This document shows, piece after piece, positions 23,057 through 36,141 of a stretch of DNA of 64,000 nt. The translations under genes and the position numbers were made by a program. The notes under the pieces were generated by a model that saw only the letters and a list, made by a program, of their open reading frames with translations, had not been told where the DNA came from and searched no databases. Within the stretch, counting starts at the first letter, position 1. Every line of letters begins with the position of its first letter. Source of the DNA: Psettodes erumei (lineage: Eukaryota; Chordata; Actinopteri; Pleuronectiformes; Psettodidae); the NCBI GenBank assembly GCA_016785225.1, contig JAFBJZ010000360.1, forward strand, positions 860,109 through 924,108, in the 5' to 3' direction.

Positions 23057-26000
23057 ATTATACATTCACGCAGTGTCACACAATATCCTACCAAAAAATG
23101 ATATCAGCCAGCATCAGTGCTGGATCTGTAAAACAGCCAGGCAGCCGCGCCAAGGCCAGACTACGTGTGTCCAGTAGAGGTCTCCGACAGGGCCAAACGT
23201 GCAGAGATAATGAATGGTCAACTCTGCAGAGAAACCCCAAGATTCCCTGCGAAAACGGGATGATTAAGGGGAAGCGCAACTGATAGCTCGAGCTGTGCTT
23301 CAGCAGCAGTCCATAACCACGAGTCACTCGCCCTGCATGATTTCATAGTAATCGAATGAGTGACACATTTAGACCTGCTTGTGCACAAAATGGATAGAGG
23401 TCGCACATGCAAATAACAGCTGTTTATTAATGTTGTTAGATGGATTCCCTGTGGACTATCACAACATGGGAATTTCAGCACCAGTTTATATAAATACTTT
23501 ATAATGTGATATAAGTACATACTCTAATCATTCTTTTTTAGCAGTTTAAATCATATTTATAAAAATGATTCCTGTAACATGTCAAAGCGATGCTTCACTG
23601 CTACAACGTTAAATATAACAGTGAATAAATTCTCCAGAGGTACACACAATTTATAATAAAAGTATTAAAACCCTCAATGTAATTCAGTGATTTCACATGA
23701 TTTTTTTTCTACTCCCATGCTAGTTATTAATTATGTGAATATGAAGAATGGTAATTAGTTGTTAGGCTAGGTGATATTTTAAATATTACCCCAGCTGAGT
23801 AATCTCTCCAGGTCGCCATTGTTATGCTTTCTATAAAGCTGGAAATCTGGCGCAAGCAAAAGGCTGCATATTTGATAACTGGCACACCTGTTCATAGATG
23901 GGCTGAATAACAAACTGATTAAATCCTTTGGATCCGGGTCCCTGGCATCTCAACTAATCTCTCAAATGAGGGAAATATTCCATCCCTCACCCCTGAATGA
24001 TGTCACCCTGAACAAACGCCTTTTGATCAGGTCTTTGAATGAGTCATAACCTTACATGTCTGCAGGAGAGACAACGCATTATCAACACCTCAGCAGATTT
24101 GAACAGTCATAGGCATGTCCTTTGGTCTCTTAAATTATTTCCTTTCACTCACGCAAACAGCATTCCAGGGAAGCCAAATATTGGCTTAAATTAAAGTGGA
24201 AATGCTTTTTTATTTAAAGGCTACAGAGCACAATATCTCCTGATTAAAAAAAAAAAGTTCTCTATGGAGAGTTTCCATCTTCATGGCGTTAAACTGGGGA
24301 AATTTATATAATTTTGATCTGAAGTTTTATCTCATTTACACTTTAGTACTATTTAAATGTTAGTAGTTGCTTGGGGTATAACTAAGACACAGTTCTGTGT
24401 TTAGTTTAAGGCTCTATGAGGGAGATGTTATAGCCTACGTTTTTGAGATTTGTTTTTTCTTCTGACAGATTACCAGGCAACCTTAAATCACGAACAAATT
24501 TGCGTCACCTCCATAGTCATTATTTTTTATGTCACTGGTTCGTAATGTTAGCTTTTTAGGAGGTGGCAGAGAAGAGGTTAAGAGCGCCCATGTGGCAGAT
24601 GGGGAGCATATTCAGTCATGACATTAGACTGGAGTTAATATTCCAGTGCTTCCGGATTGGTTAGTCCTTGTGGGACTGAGTGTCGAGTGGCTCTTATAGT
24701 TTACCATATAGCTTATTGTTTCCGTCAGCTTTCCAGCTGCCATCACACTCTATTAACTCATGGATGATTTGAGAGGAATGTCAGCCTCCATGTTGCTGGT
24801 ACATCTACTGTATATAAATGATGCTTTCAGCGCTTCTCCATACTGTACGTTTATGTTGAATGACAGCTCTTTGCTGTTTGGTTTCTTGAAATCAGCATTA
24901 TCCAATAGGCAGAGCCTTCAACATCAAATTGTTGTGACAGATGCGTGCTCTTGCTGCTTTTTGATGTAAGGTGCCACTAGAGACCATGTTAGACATCCAG
25001 TGAGTTAGAAAACATAAGACCTTTCACATTATATAACACATTTTTGACTATCATTATCAGTGTTAATAACCTTGACGACTTAAAAAAATTGAATCGCATT
25101 TATATTAATGAATTCTATTTGTTTTTTACTAAGAGCCTTTTCCATATATATTCATACTGGCCAAACAGCTTATATTTGTATTGGTTCAACCATTGCAGAT
25201 ATAATAGAGAAATGTGCTTGGCACCACTTAAAATGCTCAACCACAGCCACAGTGTGTTTCTGTATGAAGCTAAAAATGAAGGGCCAAAAATCACCCATTT
25301 TCTGCTGGTTGTGTTTGGTCACACAGAAGGAACCAGGTCAGGTGGAATGACAGCAGTGGAGTCAGTGTTATTGACAGAACTGCTGTTATTATCCAAAGCC
25401 TAAAGGCTCAGTTGATACAGTAATTCCACACGACTTAGGCAATGCTTCTCCCTGCTGACCAGGCCATGCTGGAGGCTGTCAGCAGCAACATGGTGAAAGC
25501 ATTTTGGGCCATGGGAGCATGAACTTTCAGACTGCTTTAAGAATCTTTGTGAGTGTTCACACATCTAAAAATGCCCAAAGCATCTCCCTCTCCAAAGCGT
25601 ACTTTACTTACTGCATTTCTGTATAATTTGACTGGTAACAAATTCATAACTTTTTAGCCTTTTAAAGCCTTTAAAAAGTTTTCCTTGAAAATCTTTATTT
25701 AAAAATCCATTCCTACCATCACTCTGGTTAAAGATCAGACCTGCTCTCAGTCTCGCCCCACTGTCTCAGTTTCCACTCAGAGTGGATTACCCAATGTCTG
25801 AGACAAGATAGCAAGATATGGAAAGTGAGTCACACAGCAGACTGCTGAATTCAATGGAACTTCTTAGCATGTCATTTTCTGTCATGCAGTTTTTGTGATG
25901 TCCAGCTCTGTTTACTCCCAGCCAGGAGATGGGACAGAAATAACGCTGCTGATATTCTATGTGATCCTTGGCTGCCTGCACAACGAGGCAAATGATCTCT

Positions 26001-28584
26001 GCTGAAGCGTGTAATGTGCACAGGTTCTCTACTGTCATGTAATGGGATGGAGAGGATTAAGAAGGGCTAAATGGGAGTGCCTGCAGAGGGAATGACCAGG
26101 TGACTTTGTTGGTCGCTGCAGCGTATACTGTAAGTCAGTATCGCTGTTACATATTGTTAGATTATTGTGACCCTCCTGTCAGTCATACACATGGTGATAG
26201 ATCTGGGAGGGAAGTCCTGAAAGCGACCCGGCTTTTGCCGGGTTCATGTTGTGTTTGTGCATTTCCAATTCACCCTGCAAACATTGTAACATCTGTGTTA
26301 AAATTGCAGATAATTGAACTTTGGGGATTGGCATTTTATTGTTTGAGCTTGTATACTGCATGTAGCACTGCTATTTGAAGCTGCTTTCTGCTGTATAACG
26401 TGATGTGAATATGTCTTACTGAGAAGCGGGGGGGGGGGTTACTCTCGGGGAAGAAGAAGCCAAACAATCATCATTTTTCCCCGCAGCGGAGGGGGATCTC
26501 TCAAATGCTGCCTGCATCCCTCTGTCATCAATCATGCTCATGAATGCCAAAATGGCCTCATGATGGGCTCTCTCTGCGGGTGTTCCCTCCGAGAGCTGTA
26601 GGAAGCATTTTGTCCTGTGAGTGTTTCATGGCTGCAACACTGGAAACAACCCAACTCTGAAAGCATATCAATAAGCTTAAGCAGGGGAATGCTTGATTGT
26701 TTTTATTTTATTTTAAATTTTTTTCCACTTTTGTGTTTCGGTTGATGATATACAATTTGCTTTTCCAATGAATTGTTATTGCAATATTTTGAGAGGTGTA
26801 CCAAGTACACACCAATACACAATTCAGTTCTATCAAATGAAACAATTGTGCAGTACAGGCCCTGAAAACTTGTTTTCTCAGTCAGTATTTTACCATGAGA
26901 TCTGGGTTCCTACATGAATACCTTTTGGGTTTTGTCTTTACTTTTCTCACCTGTTTGAAGTGGGCAGGTCTGGCGGAAGTGGGAAAAGGTGAGAGCATGT
27001 ACTCCTGAGTTTAGCAACATTTGAGTTGAAAACTTAAAGACAGTTTTGAGGTTGTTTCCAGACTGCAGTGAATGAAATCTCATCAGACCCCATCCACATG
27101 GTCCCCATGGAGGAAATTAGCTGAGTTATGCAGTTTAAAATGAAGAATTATTTTCTTTAATTTAACTTTGATTGTTGCTTGTTCAGGTGTGAATATTTAA
27201 CATTACAGAGGAGTTTTCAGGGCCTTTATGCTAGAGCTGAAGCAATTAGTTGACAAAGTGAATTTTGATAATTCATTGATTGCCATTTTTTGTGCACAAC
27301 TAGTGAAAAATTTGGAGATGTCACCTTGGGCCCATCTTGTTATTGGCATTTTTTCACTATTTGTTGATATTTCACAGGCCAAATGCTAATTTATTAATAA
27401 AAAATAATCTGCAGATTAAGCAATTAAGAAAGCCCTTATTTAAACTCTATCATGGTAAAGCTTTGATAATGTTTTTCATATTATTCCTCTGTTTTATGGA
27501 CATGCAGTGTCCCTAGTCCCTAGTAATTCCCTAGTTGGATGTTGCATCATTAGCTGATATTCACAGCCTGTCTGTCACTGCCAAGGACACTCTAATGAAA
27601 TATTGACATGTAACGCCCCCGTGTTTGCCTCCATAGAGCCATACAAAAGTTTTTTTCTACTAAATCATTTTATTCTATCACTCTGGAACTCACAGTATAT
27701 CTAATAATGCTCTTTTGCAGCTCCCAAGGGGAAGATATCCTCAGCTGTGAATTTTTGATGTGTTTCAGTTTGTTTAGGAGGGAAGGAAAGTCGTGTCTTC
27801 AGGGTTACTGTTTTTTTTTATTAGTATTATTATTATTTAACACCAAAAGTACTTTCTGGATAATATTTCTAAACCCTAATCCCGTCTGTGACCCAAGCCT
27901 TCTGTTTATTTTGTTTGTGGCCTTCAGCAGGGTTTATGTCCAAGTTTCCGTTGCTCATAACCGTGGTTTCTGAAATTTTAATGCAACCTATACCTTTTAA
28001 AACAAGAAAAGATTTTGGTGGCAGTTGGACGGTTATTGACAGTGCTGTTTACTTCTCGCTACTTTACATATTATGTAAAATCATACTTTCAGTTGCATTT
28101 CACTTGTTTTTTGTCAACTGTGTAGAAACAAAGCTTCTTTAGCAAGAACACATGAAAGACACTGAGTTATTGATGCTTGGCCAAATAACATATGCCTTAA
28201 TGATAAGCAGCGGTTGTCATATAGGTAACTGAAGGAAAGATGGCCTGAACACAGCCATGGAGAAATTAATGTTGTCTCATTTGAGATAAATCTACTGTGA
28301 AAAACAAGGAAATGGATTGAAGTTATTCTCCTGAGACGGCATGGCAATAGCTGTTTAATGGTTTAAGAATCATTTGAAATGCAAAAGAATGACTACTTGT
28401 GTTGTCAACAACAGATTGAATAGATGTTATTTTGATCTATTTGGTTCTGTCAAAAACTGCCTAATTAACCTGGAGCCATTGGAAAGTTAAGAAATTCGGC
28501 ATAAGGACATTTCCACTAATGATTTATCCTATTTGTATCCCTCCACACACAGGTGACAGCCATGGCCCTAGGCATTATGTTTTT

Positions 28585-28885
28585 GAGTCTGCCCATCCGT
28601 CACATTCTCATGAACACGATATCTCATGAATACGTTGAGGGAATTTCTTCAAATTTGCCAAAAACTTTCACAAACTCGAGGATGAATATGAAGTAGATTC
28701 TGGCATATTTCAGATGACATTTTATATCCCAAAATTCAAAGGTCATCTTCACTGTGACAACATGTCCCCCAAAAAACACTGGTCTGGCCATTATTCAACC
28801 ACATAAGTCAGAAGGGGAGACTGTGACCATGTTTCATGTTTGGTTTGATACTGAATTGGTGAAACTAATTTTGGATGCCTAGATC
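28585..28885. repeat. Degenerate teleost interspersed repeat (CTCATGAACACGATATCTCA family)
   Basis: Pieces in order: CATTCTCATGAACACGATAT, GAGGGAATTTCTTCAAATTT, CAAAGGTCATCTTCACTGTG, CTGGCCATTATTCAACCA and ATACTGAATTGGTGAAACT. I recognise this order from a high-copy fish repeat containing GGTCAAGGTCACTGTGACC. The copy is heavily mutated and non-coding; the class was not determined. Confidence 0.6.
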
Positions 28886-30458
28886 AGCACACCCTGAAAC
28901 AGTGCTGATTGTACAGAGCTGCTCTGCTGACAATTTTTGAAGATATTTGTGAAGCATTCTTGTTGCCACTGCATATATATGAGTCTGGGCAGACATGGAT
29001 GTAAATTGAAACTTGACTGGTTGGGGCAGACATACAATCACCACACAGTAATTCTAGTTTCTCCTATTTCCTGCCAGTACAGGCTATACATTCTGCATTC
29101 CTCATTGACTGAAAAATGGAAGCCTTCAGCTCCTTTTGGTAGGTTACGTCTTACATGATAGTAATCTCTTTCAATCAAATTCCACAGACACCATGGACAC
29201 CATTCTCTTTACATACTCTCAGGCTCAAAATTCAGTTCACTGAAATTGAAGTTGAAAGTATCTGAGAGACGTTCCCTTGGAATCCAAAATCATAAAATGC
29301 CACCAGGTATATGGTTCTGTATGTGTAAGATTATCAGAAGGCTGAAGTTTTCAGTATTGTTCACACAGTTTTGGCACATACTATCTCCTTGATATCTGAC
29401 TACCTCCTCTGATTGTATTTATTATTTATTTTTTAGAATTCTGTACACAGTCTCCAGTAGTTGACAAAATTTTTGTCTCTTATCAAGCTGTCCATGGATC
29501 ATCACTGTCTTTCAGAAAAGAATCCCCAGGATCAATGTGTGTTTCTCCATTCACAAGAGAATCAAATTTGGATTTGGATGTGACGTTTAGCTGGTACTTT
29601 TCCCCAACACCTCATCTGCCTGTCAAAACCCAGCCATCATGAAATAAAGCCCCCTCGAATGCCTCGGCGCTGTCGTTGGATCTATCTTTAGCCACATGTC
29701 TGCCACTCCTGTCTTGTCGACAACGTCTGACTAGACTTGATGTGCAACTGGAGAGGATGTTTGCCTTTACATTGCTCCCGAGGACAGTTCAGTGTGGGGT
29801 GTCTCAGCAATCCACCACCGTAGGGAGAAGTGTGTTGTGCAACTGAGTTGCGTCCTCTTTCTTGCACTTAAGCAGAATAGAGGGCACTTGTACTGTAACA
29901 AGGTATCGCAGCTAATAATGGCCGATGATGGTAAACCAAGCTGCAAATGCCAAGTGAAAGGGAATGATCAATGCAGGTCTCAGGCCCCTGCAGGTCTCCA
30001 AACAGCCACCAGCTGCCACCTGTAGTGTAGTCCTCTGCCATGCTCCACTTAGCAAGGTGACGCAGAAGAGAGTGGCTTGCCTGCTCAGGACTAATTCTCA
30101 GGGGCTTCTAGGCATGCTGCCCACATGTATCGAGTGTCCACACTGGTCCTCTCCTGTACCCCTACCAAGCTTTTTATTGCATACTTCTCAATAAATATCA
30201 AAGCCAGACATAGTGCTACACATGCTGATTATGCTCTGCCTGTCATTACTAAATGTGCTGCACATGGTGTTAAGGAAATCCATGAATTAATCTTAGCTGT
30301 AATGATATTGGTGCACCTTGCAGAAGGGTATGACACTTGAATATTCCAGAGCTCTGAGGTTCAACTTTTGGTTATATATTTAACTTCTTGGCAAGTATTT
30401 ATAAAAGGATAAATCTAGTATTTGGGCATATTTGTGAATGCGTGGGATTGGTTTATCG

Positions 30459-30495
30459 TAGGATGTAATGTAGGAATGTAGGATGTAGGATGTAT
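30459..30495. repeat. Short imperfect tandem repeat (GTAGGAT)n
   Basis: GTAGGATGTA-type heptamers repeat about four to five times with single-base variants. Confidence 0.7.
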
Positions 30496-33400
30496 CTAAT
30501 TCTTTTTTATTATTGAATTAATCTGCTGGATATTTTCTCCACTGTTTATTCTGTGAAATTTCCGAAGATAAGGTAAAAATGTGCATCACAATTCAGGAGA
30601 GCCCAAGGGGATGTATTCAAATTGCGTGTTTCATTTGACCATCCCACACTGAAAATTAGTCAATTTACTATATGACAAAGAAGAAGATACTAGAAATTGG
30701 CTGAAACTGGTTGTCGGTCATCAAAATAGTTACCAATTAATTTTCTGTAGATCAAGGAAATGAGTCATCTAAAAATATCCTCAACTCAAGTGGAATTTTT
30801 ACTCATATGGTCATCTCCTCTGTACTTGATTACCCAGACATTCTGTCCATTAATATAGAGGAGGGATTGCAGCTTCGGAGACAGTATTATGTTCAAATGT
30901 CACAGTGTAGCGCTGTTTTGTGAACAATCAGTGTGAAAAATAAAATATATTGACGAGAAAACTTATTCTCCACAACAGTTTCTCCAGAGCCGTTTCAAAA
31001 TATTTATGTTGCAGTGACAAAGGGCACTTATGCATTTATATTTCTTCCCTGAAAGATTTTTTTATCGTGCACTTAGAAATATTTCAATATGAAACACCAT
31101 ACCGTTGAGTCAACTCTTGACTGTTTTATCATGCACACAGCCTTGCACATGGCATGTTGCAGTGAAATTTTCTGACATATTCTCAGAAAAACTGACACAT
31201 TTGCTAGGAGTATGAAACTATTCCAACATCTTTATTCCTGTCCTTTTTCCCTTCACACCGACTCTCCTGAGGATGAAGAATACCTTCATACCATTGTGCT
31301 GTGCTGCTTTTATTGTAGGCTGTTTTATGTCGGTGAGATTTCATTTCCTCTTGAACCTGTCCTCATTCACCCAAGGACACAGACTCCTCTGTATCAGCAT
31401 CCCCCAGTTATTTAAAACACGAGCATGTCTTTCATTGTGGCTTCTGACACGATCCAAAATGTGATTGGAATAATGCTATTCAAATTTGATTGATGCAAGT
31501 TCTGACTTGAGTGGGAAACTTGGCTATTCTATACACAAACCCCCATGGTGATGTTATTAAACATGTAAAGGAAAGACTGTGCAAAATATACAGATTTATA
31601 GATCACTAATGTTCATATGCAGTGGAAATCTCTGTGTTTCCTGTGGATATTACCTGACTTTTGTATGTAGTTTTCTTGTCAAAGCCTGATTCCATCAGCC
31701 AGGGGGCAGGGGTTTCAGGTTGCCATATAGTGTGAGTAATGAAACAGAAACAGCGAATGCCCACTACGACAATGTAGACGCACTGAGTACCTTGCATGCC
31801 TTACAGCCTCTGGCATTAATGGAATATGATCAGTGTGAGCTAGACCACTGAGTTCCAGCAACCTCTGGCTAACCTCTTCATTTATTTTTGACAAGATGGT
31901 GAATGAGCTAGCTGACTGACTCTATTTAGGGTCAGATATAATGAGCTCCTAACAGTGTATCATTTAGACAGGTGATGCTCAGTGATCCAGAAAATAACTT
32001 ATTAACCTTTTCATACAGTATGCACTCACTTACTTGCAGTCAGAATAAACACTGAATGGATTCGTTCACTCAGTCATACTTTGCTTGTTGATACTGGAGA
32101 GGTTACAGTTAGCCAGGATCACTGTTATGCATGCAACATATGCTGCTTTGGATTCAATGATGTGGTCTGGCTAAAGCAGTTTGTAACCAAACAGGGGCCT
32201 AAATCAAATAAGCTCAGAAAAATATAATTGCTTCACCCCGCTTATCTCCATGTGGGTTTAACTCTATCTTGTTTGAAACAAGTGTCTTTGTTGAATTAAG
32301 GTGCATAAACCCTTAATCACCAATTTAAATATAAAAACTGTGTTAAGTTGACATTCATATGTGGGGGCAAATAACAGATCTATGTCTATGTTTCTGACTA
32401 ATTTATTGATGGCTAAAATTGTGTTCAGATTTTGTTGACTAAAACCTGACCAAATTCAGGAAGGAACTGAACTATTCTGACTCAAACATGTTGACTCTCA
32501 AACTCAGAACCAAAACCTGCTAACAAGCCACCAAAATCCAGAGCACTTTGAAGCTGTCTTTTGTAGATGAAGTGATGTGAAAGGGAAGAGGAAACTTTAC
32601 CGACATCAGGAATGTTGATCTCATTAGGACTGAGCATGGCTGCAAGTGTGAATGCATAAAAAGTTTGTCAGGGGGGAACCGCGGGACATAGCAGATGGCA
32701 GAGCACATATGCTGTGGGTCTCTTTGGCCAGATACACTGATGAATACTTCTGAGAGTTGGCCCACCTTTGCTGGTATACACAGGAACTTCAGGCGCCTTA
32801 TACTCAAAGCTGACTCACAAGTTGTGTTGTTGGCATATTACTTTGCAAAAGCTATACATACAGTTTCTTTACTAAAAAACACACAAGCAAGCATATGGTC
32901 ACTTTATGATTTTACTTAAAGACATTAAAGTGTATATTATTTGGTCCTCCTAAATTTGTTGCATTTCCATTTTCTTTACCTGGGCACTGCTGCACAGGAA
33001 CCAAACAGCCCTGGTGTTTAATGTTGTAAACTTTTTTTCTTAATGGCACACAAAGTCGATTTTTGTCACTTTTACTTCTAAAAGTATGACTAAAATCTGA
33101 AAGGCTAAATCTGAAAGAGGACAGCTCAATGTGAGAGTCTAACTATAATCAAATATGTGTTAAGATGTGTATTTTTGAAATGTACTTAGCCACGCCACTT
33201 AATATTGATGGGGAATAGGCGAATTTTGCAGGTTCAATATTAACACCATATTAAACGGCTCTTTCTCAGTGACACAGAACTTACCAAAACAAATTCCCTT
33301 CATCTTGCTGGTAGCATCTGGACAGCCACCAAATGGTGGATAATTTCTTAAGTCTTTTGCATGTAATCACAACACATTCTTTGGCTTTTTGTATATCATT

Positions 33401-35280
33401 TCACGCCACATCATTTCTCTACTGACTAACCCCTACTTCTAAATAAAACGGTGTTAAATTACTTAAAATCTTAATATGCATAGACACGACATGCTGAATG
33501 CCCTGAATGTGTGCATGCTATTTATAGCATCCAAAGACATCAATGTAGGAACATCAAGAAGCCTTATTTTAAAAACCACTTAACCCCAGGGAAGGATGGA
33601 GAACGGATTATCAATGCTTATTGTATTATATTTTCAGTACATACTTGAATAATATGAAATCGTAATGGTAGACAGCAGGTACACACTGTAAATGTGTATC
33701 TGGATTTGAAAAAATAGAGCTGTGAATGTAAGAGCCTCATTAGCAGTGATAATAACCCAGCTGATGTGACTGGCACTATTTGATTACAGACATGGGACTG
33801 ACATAAAGTAATTGCAGTTTATTATACATATTTAAAGGTAATAATAAATTGCAGATTGTACGCATAAACCTCTCTCATTAAGACTCACCTTTACGTCTAT
33901 CTTCGTGTTGGAGCAACCGTAGCGGCATAATCTTTATATGTGTTGAATATCTATTGCCTGTTTTGCTGTTGTGATTATGTTAATGCAGGAAAGATCTGCT
34001 GATCAGTATGCATGTTAAACATGATCTGGCGGCATGGCTTGACGCAAAATGAAGTTATGCATCATCCTGTAAGCGCCGCACCAATGGAGGACAAAGACTG
34101 GGATAGTAGACAAGTGTCTTTGTCTCCCCCTTGCAGTCCTGTTATTACTTGGTGACTCACCATGAGCCAGCTTTGATACAAGGCTATTAGTGGGATATAA
34201 TTCCAATTCAGCTCCTTAAGTATGGCTTGCTCAGGATCACAGACAGCTTGAGGTGGAAGTCATACTTGGTACTATACCAACAAAAAGCAAACACAAAATC
34301 CCTATCTGCATAAGACTTGGCTCGGTGTAGACCCAATGAGTAAAGCGACAAGGGGGACTGCACTAAGACACTGAGTTGAAGACAATTTTGTTTTCTCAAG
34401 TGTTTCCAAAAGCCCTTTGCAACTCTCATGGGTTTACACTCTTCTCATTCTGTTCTTATCTTAAAGCTTAAAACTACAGGGAAACTTCATCATAGAAAAC
34501 ATATGATGCAAAATAAAGTGAATACTGAGTTCACAATGTCTCTACAGTCTGTATGTGTTTTTGGTTTGCGTGGGAGAGAGAAACACACACAGAGAAAAGC
34601 ATTACATCGACAATTGAGCGATGCCAACAAGCTGTTTAATGTTTCACCTCTGCCCAAAGGTACTGCTATAACAATAGAATATGTGTTGTACTTGAATGTT
34701 CGAAAGTACAGTACTGTATCACTGCCAATTTACAGTTTACTTGGAGAAACTTGCTGAGTTTCATAGAAATTATAATAATGGAACTGTATTCAGCCAGTAA
34801 TGTCTGGCAGCAGACTTGAGGGCACTACCAACTCCCATCTCCAACTACTCACAGCACAGCAGAATTTTTATTTTATCATTTTTCCCAAGGCTGTGAACAA
34901 GCAAAACATGTGCTCTTTGTTTCTGCTTTAGAAGACTGGAGTTAGCGTTCACAAGTGTGACTTATGACTTACAGTAAGAATCAGTGGCAGGATTGCTCTG
35001 AGAAGTTCAGGATTTACTATATTTGTTGATTCTTTGGGGGTGATACCTAGATTATCGAAGGAAGGGAAAAAAATCATCATACTTCTAAACCAGTCACTCT
35101 TGAAATGTTGCACCAAAATAATGTTTCAAATTAGAGAATGTGTTTTTCGGAAACATGTGATTGCTGGGAGATTAACTGCTCATAAAACCAGGCACTGAAC
35201 TGCAAGTAGCCAACAAGTAATCAAACAACAATATAGGTTGCATGTCCCTACCCTAAGATGCAACCCATAGAACTATACTA

Positions 35281-35650
35281 GCGGCCGGCGTACCGGACCT
35301 CTGTTGCCATGGTAATGATAAACGATAAACAACACAGTTTAGATTGTGGAATGGCCACCAAAACTATTTGGTTAGGTTTAGAAAAAGGTTGCGGTTTGGA
35401 TTAAAATAAGTGCTTCCTCAAGGATAGAGGACCTTCATCATCATGGTTACAATAATAACACGTGGTTAAGTTTGCGGTATGGTCACGGATAAAAGAAACA
35501 ACGTTGACTACCGGTTTCACATGGGAAATGCCAAAGTCCTGTGTTTTGTTGCACCATTCCTTCGACCACCCCAACCTCCAACTTTGTTGCTCTATGTAAT
35601 ACGTCACCTGATTTCCTACTACCACTGAGCCAGTTAGAGGTTGCCTAACA
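35281..35650 (-). repeat. Degenerate teleost interspersed repeat, copy 1 (AAAACACAGGACTTT family)
   Basis: On the + strand it carries GGTTAGGTTTAGAAAAAGG, GGTTTGGATTAAAATAAGT, ACACGTGGTTAAGTTTG, ACGTTGACTACCGGTTTCAC, AAAGTCCTGTGTTTTGTTG and ACGTCACCTG. These are hallmarks of a repeat I recognise from many fish genomes. Two more diverged copies lie in the opposite orientation at 45.9 and 49.6 kb. Copy ends were set by eye. Confidence 0.6.
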
Positions 35651-36093
35651 ATAAAACATAACTATGGGTTGTAAAAGCTGCTGCACAGACAACCTATGAC
35701 TCTTTTTTTCTGTTTTACAGGAGGACAGTCTCAAAGTAGCATATACTGTGGGAAGCGTGGGGGCATGAAAGGATCAGCACAATGAAGAGAAATTTTTAGC
35801 TGAAAAATTAAGTGGAAGCACTGAAAGAACTTTAGCTGCGCTGCTAGGAGTTGATGTCTCATTTAAACTACGTGCACTTAGGGGTTATGGAGTTTAAGTG
35901 TAATTAGTGACAAGGTTTACTGCTGAAAATAAGCAGTGAAAGCAGCTGAAGTGTTTTCAAATGGAGCTGCAATGTACTATTAAACAAAAGTCTGTATCCG
36001 TCAGATTGTGTTAGCTTAAGAGGAGGTGAGATATTTTGGTGTTTTTGGTGTAGTGGCTGAAATGGTTTACTTAAACGTTTGTGTTCATAATTT

Positions 36094-36141
36094 AACTTTC
36101 CCCACTGTGGGACTAATAAAGGATTATTTTATTTTATCTCT
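36094..36141 (+). mobile_element. 3' tail of a retroposon (non-LTR element type)
   Basis: TTTCCCCACTGTGGGACTAA followed by TAAAGGATTATTTTATTTTATC is the typical 3' end of fish LINE or LINE-mobilised elements (CCCC...GGGG stem, AATAAAGGATTA, then short A/T-rich repeats). No reverse-transcriptase frame is attached upstream, so it is 5'-truncated or decayed. Confidence 0.55.
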